A DNA stretch of 64,000 nt from Corynebacterium glucuronolyticum DSM 44120. Its GTDB lineage: Bacteria > Actinomycetota > Actinomycetes > Mycobacteriales > Mycobacteriaceae. Of this stretch, positions 10,478 through 18,218 are shown piece by piece (within the stretch, counting starts at the first letter, position 1; each line of letters starts with the position of its first letter). The stretch is taken from assembly GCF_030440595.1 (NCBI RefSeq), contig NZ_CP047452.1, positions 930,001 through 994,000 on the forward strand. The letters run 5' to 3'. Both the position numbers and the translations under genes were made by a program. The notes under the pieces were generated by a model. It had not been told where the DNA came from. It saw only the letters and a program-made list of their open reading frames with translations, and did no database searches.

Positions 10478-10551
10478 CCCCCTGTAGCCCAATCGGCAGA
10501 GGCAGTCGACTTAAAATCGATTCAGTGTGGGTTCGAGTCCCACCAGGGGGA
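10478..10551 (+). tRNA. tRNA with anticodon UAA (called Leu), short variable loop
   Basis: A perfect 7-bp acceptor stem joins CCCCCTG (10478-10484) to CAGGGGG (10544-10550), followed by A73. The D arm is GCC/GGC with loop CAATCGGCAGA. The anticodon stem GTCGA/TCGAT (10505-10509, 10517-10521) holds loop CTTAAAA, so the anticodon is TAA at 10512-10514. The T arm is GTGGG-TTCGAGT-CCCAC. CCA is not encoded and a T run follows. The anticodon reads UUA (leucine). However, only five bases (10522-10526) separate the anticodon and T stems, whereas ordinary bacterial leucine tRNAs are class II with a long variable arm. The D loop nevertheless resembles that of class II leucine tRNAs. The amino acid is therefore uncertain. 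Confidence 0.85.
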
Positions 10552-11040
10552 CTTTTTGCGTTTTCATGTCGCTGGGGGCCGACGGCAAAAAGAGTACTAA
10601 TCTGAGAGAAATCAATTGTCCACGTCGATAGATGCTTCTCGACGCTTCCCCTTGCTCGTTCTCGGTATCGAACGATCCAGCTGTTGGGGAAGTGGAAGGC
10701 TAAGGGTATTACCTCGAGAAGTTGGGCGCGGCCGAAAAGATGTACAAAATTACAAGTTTCAAACTTTCGAACATTACTTAATGTTTGCTTAATCCCGCAA
10801 ATAGGGGTAATGCACGCTATGTTGTGCACGCTTGTCATGCGAACTGCTTTTACTGCAGGTTAAAAAGGTTGTAGTGCAACGCAGGGGTGCTACTTAACAC
10901 GGTAAGAATTTCTTACCTCAGAGACATCTCGACCCGCGTGATGGATCAGACGTGGGGTGAGGTGAAGTCATACTCCCCTAAAAGGGGTCTGTTGTGTCCG
11001 CTTCTGCGTGCGCTAGCTGGCTGGAGGGATAGCGTTTGCT
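10552..11040. other. Gene-poor spacer with a 17-bp palindrome
   Basis: I see no coding region here. The part 10740-10870 is AT-rich and promoter-like. GGTAAGAA-T-TTCTTACC at 10901-10917 is a perfect palindrome of operator type. A weak CCCC-TAAAA-GGGG hairpin lies at about 10975-10987. Confidence 0.6.
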
Positions 11041-11196
11041 TTCTTCATCTTTATAGAAGAACCGCACTGTAAAAGTTAGGGGCAGAGGAAAGCGCTGTCG
11101 GGGCCCTGTGCCAGGACTTGATTGCTGGGAAGCAACCGCTGGTGCGCTTTCCGTGCAGAAAAGATTGCCTGGGGATAGTTTCCTGTTCTTTTCTGC
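11041..11196 (+). ncRNA. Candidate structured RNA (three consecutive hairpin domains)
   Basis: Three inverted-repeat domains follow one another. First, TTCTTC (11041-11046) pairs with GAAGAA (11056-11061). Second, GGAAAGCGC (11087-11095) pairs perfectly with GCGCTTTCC (11144-11152), enclosing two more hairpins, CCTG-TGC-CAGG and TTGCT-GGGA-AGCAA, so a multibranch domain forms. Third, GCAGAAAAGA (11155-11164) pairs perfectly with TCTTTTCTGC (11187-11196). No open frame of good quality covers this. The strand is inferred from the neighbours. It could be a small RNA or part of a long leader of the Bax-inhibitor gene; I do not recognise a named motif. Confidence 0.5.
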
Positions 11197-11260
11197 GCGG
11201 AAGGACGCACGAGAATTCATAGACTCACAGACTCACATCTTCTCGCACTGCTTTGCATCG

Positions 11261-11335
11261 CATGGCACCGCTACGAATCGCATCGTATGGCACCGCTTCG
11301 CAAGGCGCCGCATGGCACCGCGACGCTCCGCCGCA
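11261..11335. repeat. Three-copy 25-bp tandem repeat
   Basis: Units start at 11261, 11286 and 11311, exactly 25 bp apart, and share the core ATGGCACCGC followed by a variable, CG-rich half. The array lies between the structured segment and the Bax-inhibitor gene and is not part of a credible reading frame. Confidence 0.8.
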
Positions 11336-11531
11336 GCGCACTGCCGTGACGCAGAAGGCTCGTTAGCCCATATCTTCGACAGGAGTAGGGAATGGTTTAT
11401 AAAGTTTCGGCAACAAACTGTCGCAGATGGAACTATTTGGCGAGGTGTTGCGTTGGACAAAATGAGAGCCACACAAAGTGGCGCTACGATAAGTAGTAAA
11501 CGTGACACGTCCAAAAGGAAGATTTAACACA

Positions 11532-12353
11532 GTGCAAAGTAACAACCCAGTTCTTACTTCCCTTGAACGCAGCGAGTCTAGGGGAGGCTACCGAGTCGGC
11601 TACGGCGAGCCAACCTCCCCGATGCAGAACTCACCCATGGGATACCAGGGAAGTCGCCCAATCACGGTTGACGATATCGTCTCGAAGACTGGTATCACCC
11701 TTGGTGTTATCGTCCTGTTCGCCGCTATCAACTTCGCGCTCGTGCCGATCCTCGGCACGGCAGGGCCGACGATGCTCCTCACATTCGTGGGTGCCATCGG
11801 TGGCCTTGTCACTGTGCTCATCTCCACGTTCGGAAAAAAGTACGGCTCTGCGGCAGTGACCCTCGCATACGCAGTTTTTGAAGGGCTGTTCCTTGGTGGC
11901 TTCTCCGGCATGGTCGCGGGCTTTGATCTCGTCGGGAATGGGACAGATGCAGGCGTTCTCATCGGGCAGGCAATCCTTGGTACCTTCGGTGTCTTCGCGG
12001 GCATGCTGTACGTGTACAAGTCCGGTGCTGTGAAAGTGACCCCCAAGATGCGGCGCATTGTCACCGCGATGCTCTTCGGTGTCCTCGCACTTGTTCTGGG
12101 TAACCTGATTGGATCCATTTTCTTCGGGTTCAACCCACTGCGCGACGGTGGCATGATCGCCATTATCTTCTCCCTGGCTGTCATTGCACTTGGTGCGTTC
12201 ACTCTGCTCATGGACTTTGATTCCGCTGACCAGATGGTTCGTGCGGGTGCCCCGGCAGAGTACGCCTGGGGAATCGCCCTCGGTTTGGCCGTATCCATCG
12301 TGTGGCTGTACACCGAGATCCTGCGCTTCCTCAGCTACTTCAACAGGAGCTAG
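11532..12353 (+). CDS. Bax inhibitor-1 / YccA family membrane protein
   Basis: A 273-residue integral membrane protein of the BI-1 (TMBIM) family. After a polar N-terminus it has about seven membrane segments, and it keeps the family features of a conserved YxxFEGLFLGGFS motif near residue 115 and acidic residues in the last segments (LLMDFDSADQMVRAG). Bacterial relatives include a pH-sensitive calcium leak channel and the FtsH modulator YccA. GTG 11532 is chosen because AAGGAAG (11515-11521) precedes it and MQSNNPVLTSL matches the usual family start; a GTG at 11502 would add 10 residues. A bidirectional terminator region follows. Confidence 0.9.
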   Translation: MQSNNPVLTSLERSESRGGYRVGYGEPTSPMQNSPMGYQGSRPITVDDIVSKTGITLGVIVLFAAINFALVPILGTAGPTMLLTFVGAIGGLVTVLISTFGKKYGSAAVTLAYAVFEGLFLGGFSGMVAGFDLVGNGTDAGVLIGQAILGTFGVFAGMLYVYKSGAVKVTPKMRRIVTAMLFGVLALVLGNLIGSIFFGFNPLRDGGMIAIIFSLAVIALGAFTLLMDFDSADQMVRAGAPAEYAWGIALGLAVSIVWLYTEILRFLSYFNRS

Positions 12354-12373
12354 CGCATAACGAATAGACGTGG

Positions 12374-12412
12374 CCGCCGAGCAGAACCTTCCGCCTCTGC
12401 TCGGCGGTTTCC
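12374..12412 (+). terminator. Terminator of the Bax-inhibitor gene
   Basis: CCGCCGAGCAG (12374-12384) pairs perfectly with CTGCTCGGCGG (12397-12407), followed by TTTCCTT. Confidence 0.88.
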
Positions 12413-12473
12413 TTATGCCCCAAGCTCAGCGCGCGTTGAATACTAACCGCAGGGGGAGACGTCGACAAGCATG

Positions 12474-12502
12474 AAAAAGCCCGCCGGATGGTGCCGGCGG
12501 GC
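12474..12502 (-). terminator. Terminator of greA
   Basis: On the minus strand GCCCGCCGG pairs with CCGGCGGGC (12502 to 12479), followed by CTTTTTCAT. It ends 13 bases after the greA stop. Confidence 0.9.
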
Positions 12503-12515
12503 GAGGAGAGGAAGC

Positions 12516-13058
12516 TTACTTTTCGTCGTCTTGCTTGCGCTGTGCGCGGAGAGCAGCAGCCTTTGCAGAATCGTAAGGCTCAGCGGAAACGAGGGTGACA
12601 GAGACAGTCACACCGTTGGGCGCGGTGTACTGGCGGGTTTCTCCCTCCGTAGCGCCGAGAACAGCGGCACCCAGCGGAGACAGCTCAGAGTAGGTCTCCA
12701 GATCCGGGTTATCCGACGCGGTAGCGCGGGTACCGATGAGGAAGGTCTCCTTGTCGTTTTCGTCATCGTTGTAGTAGACGTGGACGACGGAGCCGACCTG
12801 GGCTTCACCCTCCTTGAGAGCGGTGCGCTCGGTGGTGGAGTTCTTCAGCATCTCCTCGATCTCGCGGATGCGGGATTCCTCCTGCGCCTGCTGATCACGA
12901 GCAGCATCGTAACCGGCGTTCTCCTTGAGGTCGCCTTCCTCGCGGCGCTCGTTGATCTCCGCGGCGATGGCCGGACGGTTATCGATGAGGGCCTTGAGCT
13001 CACGCTCCAGAGCAGCCTTAGATTCCGGGGTGATGTAGGTCTTTTGTACCTCAGCCAT
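12516..13058 (-). CDS. greA: Transcription elongation factor GreA
   Basis: GreA inserts its coiled-coil tip into the RNA polymerase secondary channel and stimulates cleavage of backtracked RNA. The 180-residue protein has the N-terminal coiled coil with the acidic tip REEGDLKENAGYDAARD (about residues 39-55), which supplies the catalytic Asp and Glu, and a C-terminal FKBP-like domain (PLGAAVLGATEGET). It is slightly longer than E. coli GreA, as usual in actinobacteria. It is followed downstream by its own terminator. DUF4307 lies upstream on the same strand, as in M. tuberculosis (Rv1080c-Rv1081c). Confidence 0.96.
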   Translation of the reverse strand: MAEVQKTYITPESKAALERELKALIDNRPAIAAEINERREEGDLKENAGYDAARDQQAQEESRIREIEEMLKNSTTERTALKEGEAQVGSVVHVYYNDDENDKETFLIGTRATASDNPDLETYSELSPLGAAVLGATEGETRQYTAPNGVTVSVTLVSAEPYDSAKAAALRAQRKQDDEK

Positions 13059-13218
13059 TGATATCCTTCCGTGATCACTCCCGAGGTAACAGCCACGGGC
13101 TGGGTCGATACCTCAGTGATCGCATACGTAAAAATTAAAGTTTACAGTGTCGCGTCCGTGCGAGGACAGTTCATGCCACAATTCGAGTGAATTCTACCAC
13201 TGCCACTCAATAACCGGT

Positions 13219-13695
13219 TTACTGCTCGTGTGCCGATTCGTCCACCGGCACAGTGGAGAGCTCCTCTGGTTCCTCTGTGAGGTAAGACGGAAGCGTCGTT
13301 GAACAGCCGTAAATCCCGCCCATAACGGGCACGCCCCGGCTCGGGATATCCACGGTGTGTCGCGTCTTCTTGTCCCCGCCCGCAGGAATGAGCACTTCTC
13401 GGCGCCCTAACTCTGCGTGGTTGTAGTCCGAGGACAACACGATGCAGTAGGAATCCAAATCTGGATTGTCGCGGATCGTATCGAACGTGAGCCGCAATGT
13501 GTTGTCCTGCAGCCTCGTGTACTCGACCTTTTCCGCGTTGACCTTGTCGCGTTCTTGGTATTGGCTGTACTGCCACACCACGTATGCGCCGGCGATAAGA
13601 AACAAAATCGCGCCTATAACGATGATTTTTCCCGCCAGGTTGTTGTCAGTGCGCTGACGGTTGTAGCGAGAATCCAGCCGGCTTTGCGTAGTCAT
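13219..13695 (-). CDS. DUF4307 membrane protein
   Basis: A 158-residue protein with one membrane segment (about residues 24-43) after a short basic cytoplasmic tail, then an extracytoplasmic domain of about 100 residues with two cysteines (in SYCIVL and YGCST). It belongs to DUF4307, found beside greA and mca throughout Mycobacteriales (Rv1081c). The function is unknown. Divergent from mca. Confidence 0.87.
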   Translation of the reverse strand: MTTQSRLDSRYNRQRTDNNLAGKIIVIGAILFLIAGAYVVWQYSQYQERDKVNAEKVEYTRLQDNTLRLTFDTIRDNPDLDSYCIVLSSDYNHAELGRREVLIPAGGDKKTRHTVDIPSRGVPVMGGIYGCSTTLPSYLTEEPEELSTVPVDESAHEQ

Positions 13696-14021
13696 ATCAT
13701 CAAAGTTTAGCTGGCTGCAGAATACGGGGGAAATCGGGAGGGGCTATAAACAATGGTGGTTGACTACTGCATTGTGCCCTTCCAGCGTGTTGTTGCTGCA
13801 GTGTGGTTGCGATGCTGCCACGAATTGCTGGGATGCTGTCATGCGGGGATACTGCTACGGCGTTGCTATGGGCAGGGCATGCCGGGAAAGTCCACCAGCG
13901 GCTTTTGATCCTGCGGTGGTGCGATGACTGCATTCTGCCTTTCGTGTTTAACTGCGGAAAGGGGGAATGTAGGATATGCACCAACGTTGATGGAGATATG
14001 GAAAGAAGAGTGGATAGACAG
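13696..14021. other. Divergent spacer before mca, no gene seen
   Basis: No credible coding region. The 3' part, GTAGGATATG (about 13968-13977), could supply a -10 (TAGGAT) for mca. Confidence 0.45.
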
Positions 14022-14885
14022 ATGAAGCGCTATTCAATAGTCGCCGTTCATGCTCACCCGGATGACGAGGCGAGTAAGGGTGCTGCCACAATGGCGAAAT
14101 ACGCCGCCGAAGGCCATCACACGTGCATCGTTACCTGCACGGGTGGCGAACGCGGGGATATTCTCAACCCCCATTTCGACGCAGCTGCTGTTTCCGACGG
14201 AATGCTCGCAGTGAGAAAGCAAGAAATGGTCGGCTCTATCAAGGCACTCGGTGCCGATCACGTGTGGCTCGGCTACGTCGATTCCGGATTGCCTGAGGGT
14301 GATCCACTCCCACCGCTTCCCGAGGGCTGCTTTGCCCTGCAAGATCCAGAGGACGCTGCGGATAAGCTCATCGCAGTATTGCGCGAAAAGAAGGCAGACG
14401 TCATCGTCACCTATGACGAGAATGGTGGGTACCCACATCCGGATCACATTATGGTGCACACCATTACGATGATCGCTTGGGAAAGGATGGGTGACCCGGG
14501 ATACAAGCCGGAACTCGGGGAGGCCTACGAGCCCAAGAAGCTGTACTACACGCACGGTTTCATCCGGCAACGCGTCGAGAAATTCCACGAGGAGTTCCTC
14601 GCTCAGGGAAAACCGAGCCCGTTAGCCGACTACGTGGAGAGGATGCGTAGCAGGAACTTCGATCTGATGCGACGCGTCACTACGCAGGTTCCTTGTGCGG
14701 ATTACTTCGAGAACCGGGATCAAGCTCTGCTCTCCCACGCCACGCAGATCGACCCGGAGGGCACCTTTTTTGCGGTGCCCTTGGAGATGCAAAAGCGCTT
14801 GTGGCCGACGGAGGAATTTGAACTTGCGCAGACGCGAGTGAAGACCGACCTGCCGGAGGACGATCTTCTGGCAGGGTTGTCCTAA
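14022..14885 (+). CDS. mca: Mycothiol S-conjugate amidase Mca
   Basis: Mca cleaves mycothiol S-conjugates of electrophiles and antibiotics to a mercapturic acid, which is exported, and GlcN-Ins, which is recycled. The 287-residue protein is a zinc-dependent LmbE/PIG-L deacetylase: AHPDDE (residues 11-16) and HPDH (about 139-142) give the metal ligands, and CTGGERGDILNP follows the first motif as in Mca rather than MshB. It is the paralogue of mshB, also in this window. ATG 14022 is the conventional start; an ATG at 13998 with GGAG just before it would add eight residues. Placed as Rv1082 beside greA. Confidence 0.93.
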   Translation: MKRYSIVAVHAHPDDEASKGAATMAKYAAEGHHTCIVTCTGGERGDILNPHFDAAAVSDGMLAVRKQEMVGSIKALGADHVWLGYVDSGLPEGDPLPPLPEGCFALQDPEDAADKLIAVLREKKADVIVTYDENGGYPHPDHIMVHTITMIAWERMGDPGYKPELGEAYEPKKLYYTHGFIRQRVEKFHEEFLAQGKPSPLADYVERMRSRNFDLMRRVTTQVPCADYFENRDQALLSHATQIDPEGTFFAVPLEMQKRLWPTEEFELAQTRVKTDLPEDDLLAGLS

Positions 14886-14978
14886 CCCACAGCACCCCCG
14901 CGCCCCAGGAGCTACTACGATATACGTAAAGCTTGTGGCGCGCCGTGCGCATACATGGTCGTGGAAGGAAAAATAGAG

Positions 14979-15296
14979 ATGGTCATCACTGGATTTCTCC
15001 CATTGGTTCGGGAAAACCTGATGGAGGCGACGCAGACTGTCATCGCCCAGTCAGGTGGTCCGTCACCGGAGAACGCTGATTCCAGCCAGGCATCGCCTAT
15101 TGGTCTCCTAGTTGTGGCAGCCATGATGGTCGCCATCTTGTTTCTTGGATGGCGCCTTGCCCGTCGCATCGCTCGGCTAAACCGTCGGCGCGCATTCGCC
15201 GAGGAGCATGGAATCGACGTATTCGACGAGGAAACGTTGAACAAAGCGATGCGGGAGGCTGGCATGGACATTCCTGCTCGTCGGCCACTTATCTGA
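14979..15296 (+). CDS. Small single-pass membrane protein of unknown function
   Basis: About 105 residues, with an acidic/Ser-rich N-terminal part, one membrane segment near residues 39-59 (LLVVAAMMVAILFLGW) and a basic, helical tail beginning RLARRIARLNRRR. It resembles the small hypothetical membrane protein encoded after mca in corynebacteria and mycobacteria (the Rv1083 position). GGAAGGA stands 9 bases before ATG 14979; an ATG at 14955 is possible. No catalytic motif is visible. Confidence 0.7.
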   Translation: MVITGFLPLVRENLMEATQTVIAQSGGPSPENADSSQASPIGLLVVAAMMVAILFLGWRLARRIARLNRRRAFAEEHGIDVFDEETLNKAMREAGMDIPARRPLI

Positions 15297-15351
15297 GCGA
15301 ACACGGGGGACATCTAGCGCGCGGTGAAGTCGCACAGTTAAAATCGCTAGT

Positions 15352-16122
15352 GTGAACTTGCTCCCGACATTGCTGTACCCGCTGTATGAGAACCATTTGA
15401 GGCGTGTCATCAAAGACAGGCCTCAACCCCGGCACGTCGCAGTCATGTGCGACGGCAACCGGCGGTGGGCGCGAGAGGCTGGATTTGCCGATGTCTCGCA
15501 TGGCCACCGTGTGGGGGCGAAGAAGATCGGGGAGCTCATCCGCTGGTGCGAAGACACCAAGGTGGAAATCGTCACCGTCTACCTTCTCAGCACAGAGAAC
15601 CTCAAGCGCAGTTCCGAAGAAGTAGGGCTGCTCTTCGATATCATCGCAGATGTCGTGGACGAGCTTTCCGCAACCGACCTGAATTGCCGCATTCGGCTTG
15701 TGGGACATATGGATCTTTTGCCCGAGAAGATCTCGACGAGAATGGCACGTGGAGCAGCTAAAACGGCAGATCACACGGGAGTGGTCGTAAACATCGCTGT
15801 GGGATACGGTGGCCGACAAGAAATCGTTGACGCGGTTCAGGCGCTCGTCAACGAGGAAGCAGAAAAAGGTACTCCCGCTGACAAAATAGCCGATGCGGTG
15901 ACGATTGAATCGCTATCCCGACACCTGTACACCCGGGATCAACCGGACCCCGACCTCGTGATTCGGACCTCTGGTGAGCAGCGTCTGTCTGGATTTCTTT
16001 TATGGCAGGCTGCCTATTCTGAAATTTGGTTTACGGACACGTACTGGCCTGCCTTCCGTCGCATTGATTTTCTTCGCGCGTTGCGTGACTTCTCTTCGCG
16101 TAGTCGCCGATTTGGAAAGTAG
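15352..16122 (+). CDS. uppS: Short-chain Z-isoprenyl diphosphate synthase (UppS family)
   Basis: The protein (256 residues, GTG start) is a cis-prenyltransferase. CDGNRRWAR (residues 33-41) holds the catalytic aspartate and the phosphate-binding arginines, and RTSGEQRLSGFLLWQAAYSE with EIWF is the C-terminal homodimer and IPP-binding motif. In mycobacteria the gene at this place (Rv1086) makes Z,E-farnesyl diphosphate, the primer for decaprenyl phosphate, which carries arabinogalactan and peptidoglycan precursors. Mycobacteriales usually have a second, long-chain synthase elsewhere, so the short-chain role is inferred from position. Confidence 0.9.
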   Translation: MNLLPTLLYPLYENHLRRVIKDRPQPRHVAVMCDGNRRWAREAGFADVSHGHRVGAKKIGELIRWCEDTKVEIVTVYLLSTENLKRSSEEVGLLFDIIADVVDELSATDLNCRIRLVGHMDLLPEKISTRMARGAAKTADHTGVVVNIAVGYGGRQEIVDAVQALVNEEAEKGTPADKIADAVTIESLSRHLYTRDQPDPDLVIRTSGEQRLSGFLLWQAAYSEIWFTDTYWPAFRRIDFLRALRDFSSRSRRFGK

Positions 16123-16207
16123 CGCTTTTTCATTACTCTCTGGGGAGGCTCTGCCATGGGCAGCCCCCAGACTTGTCAATGTTTTAACCATCATGCAAAG
16201 GACCATC

Positions 16208-16756
16208 GTGCAGGAAAAACCGGCTGTGTACTTTTCTTCCGTCTACGGCTCCACCCGAGTGTATGCTGAGGCGCTCGCGACAGCTTTGGGGCGGCGAATC
16301 GTCGATATCACAGATGGTGTTCCTGCAGGCGAGGTGTGGAATGAAGAAGCAGCCCCGCTTATTTTTGTGGGACCTGTGTACGGAGTGAAGCTCCTCGGTT
16401 CCGAGTATGCTGCGCAGGCGGCGCGGAAAGTGGATACCACCTCCGCCGGTCAAGACGTCGCTTTTGTCACCGTTGGGTTGACGGATCCGGAGAAGGCGGC
16501 GGCGAAAGATAGCTCAGCAAAGTTTTTCGGGGAGGAGAAGGATCGCATCCGCCGGTTCTACGTGCCTGGACGGCTTCACTACCCAGATCTTCGCCTTGTT
16601 CACCGCACAGCCATCAAGGGAATGCTGCTGTACTACTCCACCAAGCCGGGCACCTCCGCTTTTGAAAAAGAGCTAGTCGCTTCAGGCGGGGTGGGGTTCG
16701 ACAAGGTGGACACGGAGAAAATCCGGCCGGTTGTGCGGTGGGCACAGGCGCGTTAG
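16208..16756 (+). CDS. Flavodoxin-like protein
   Basis: About 182 residues. The N-terminal stretch SSVYGSTRVYAEALA matches the FMN phosphate loop (T/S-x-x-G-x-T) of flavodoxins and of HemG-type protoporphyrinogen oxidases, and FVGPVYG and FVTVGLTDPE fit the next two strands. It is annotated in relatives as a flavodoxin-domain protein; its electron partner is unknown. GTG 16208 is chosen because AAAGGA lies 5 bases upstream (16197-16202); an ATG at 16193 would add five residues. Confidence 0.72.
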   Translation: MQEKPAVYFSSVYGSTRVYAEALATALGRRIVDITDGVPAGEVWNEEAAPLIFVGPVYGVKLLGSEYAAQAARKVDTTSAGQDVAFVTVGLTDPEKAAAKDSSAKFFGEEKDRIRRFYVPGRLHYPDLRLVHRTAIKGMLLYYSTKPGTSAFEKELVASGGVGFDKVDTEKIRPVVRWAQAR

Positions 16757-16926
16757 ACAGACGAAGCGCCTGCCTGGGCCTCACACTCCTACCGTTGCCA
16801 TCGTCCCAGGAAACGATCCCGTATCTGCTTCCGCTGTTCCGATTGTGTCCACTCCTCGGCTACCTTCACGAACACCTCGTACACGTAAGTCGGGCGAAGA
16901 ACTGGAAAAATGGCGGTATGTCGCTT

Positions 16927-17856
16927 TTAGTGCTTGCGCATGCGAACGCGTTGAACGCGGTGATCTGGTCCTTTGCGAAGCACAAGAGAGGCGCGGACAC
17001 GAGTGGGGAGAATATTTTCAACAAGGTTCGGGAGGTTGATTGATTGCCAAATCTCCCGCGCCTCTGCGCGCGCCCGCTCTTCGGAAAGCCGGGAATAATG
17101 TGCAAAGTGGGCATCAGGCTCGGAGAACACCGTTGAGCGGAGAGCGAGAAAGCGATTAATGTACCACCGCTCGATATCCTCCGCTGCGGCGTCGACGAAA
17201 ACGGAGAAGTCGAACAGGTCACTAACCATGAGCGTAGGGCCAGTTTGGAGCACATTTAGCCCCTCGAGGATGAGAATATCCGGCTTCTTCACATGGGTAT
17301 AGACATCCGGAAGCCTGTCGTATTTGAGGTGGGAGTACACCGGTGCCATGACATCTTCTTTGCCTGATTTTACGTCGGTGACGAAGCGGAGGAGAGCTCT
17401 CTGGTCGTAGGAATCCGGAAAGCCTTTGCGGTTCATCATTCCCCGACGCTCCAGCTCGGCACTCGGATAAAGGAAACCGTCGGTAGTGACGAGGTCAACC
17501 CGCGGGGTGGACGTCCATCGTTGGAGGAGGACATGGAGGACGCGCGCGGTGGTGGACTTTCCCACAGCCACGGATCCACCGATGCCGATGATGAACGGTA
17601 CACGGAACGTAGGGGTACCCAGGAAGTCGGCGGTAGCGTCTGTCAACTTTTGCCGCGCCTTCGCCTGCATGTAAATCAGGCGAGAAAGAGGTAGGTAGAC
17701 ATCTGCCACCTCTTCCAGGTCGATCATGTCTCCAATGCCACGGAGCTTCTCAACTTCCTCAGCTGTGAGCACCTGGGGGGTGTTTCGCCGCAGTTCGCGC
17801 CATTCATCGCGCCCAAAGTCTATATAGGGGCTGGGGTCCGGGGATCGTTTCGCCAT
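16927..17856 (-). CDS. coaA: Pantothenate kinase, type I
   Basis: CoaA phosphorylates pantothenate, the first and controlling step of coenzyme A synthesis. The 309-residue protein has the P-loop [15 protein letters not shown] (about residues 95-109), VTTDGFLYP, the SYD and R-rich region, and LEGLNVLQ, all in the order of bacterial type I kinases. ATG 17856 gives the family N-terminus ([14 protein letters not shown]). It faces the flavodoxin gene and is divergent from glyA, as in M. tuberculosis (Rv1092c/Rv1093). Confidence 0.96.
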   Translation of the reverse strand: MAKRSPDPSPYIDFGRDEWRELRRNTPQVLTAEEVEKLRGIGDMIDLEEVADVYLPLSRLIYMQAKARQKLTDATADFLGTPTFRVPFIIGIGGSVAVGKSTTARVLHVLLQRWTSTPRVDLVTTDGFLYPSAELERRGMMNRKGFPDSYDQRALLRFVTDVKSGKEDVMAPVYSHLKYDRLPDVYTHVKKPDILILEGLNVLQTGPTLMVSDLFDFSVFVDAAAEDIERWYINRFLALRSTVFSEPDAHFAHYSRLSEERARAEAREIWQSINLPNLVENILPTRVRASLVLRKGPDHRVQRVRMRKH

Positions 17857-18218
17857 AGCTCTATTTTGCCCGTGGTGAGCCAACCCGGAAACCTTTGGGG
17901 TAGGTGGAAGGAAAAGAAGAAAGAAAAATAATGCACTATGACTGTATAGCACCTCCAATTGGGGGTGGATCTCGAACCTGTTAAAGGAAAAGGATTTCGC
18001 TAATGCATAGAACTATGCATATTACCTGGCGGAAATCTGGTATAAGTGAATAATTCACTGGTCTTAACCAGTGTGAGGTAAAACGTAGTATTTTTCGCGA
18101 CGTTTGGTCTCGTGAGACTCTAAAATAAGTGACAGAAAGGCCCAAGGCCGATGCACGTGACTTGCATCTCAGACTTGGAAAGACACCATTACGCTCAAGA
18201 AAGGTTTCGGATACGGTT
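17857..18218 (+). promoter_or_regulatory. glyA promoter with two inverted repeats
   Basis: TATAAG at 18041-18046 is a good -10 for glyA. A perfect inverted repeat, ATGCATAG-AA-CTATGCAT (18003-18020), covers the -35 region. A second, CACTGG-TCTTAA-CCAGTG (18056-18073), starts about where transcription would begin. The leader to the glyA ATG is then about 165 bases. The repeats look like operators; the regulator is not in view. Confidence 0.55.

Noticed and set aside
11108..11527. 139-codon frame across the hairpins and 25-bp repeats
   Set aside because: Composition is unlike a protein, it crosses repeats, and it overlaps the Bax-inhibitor start.
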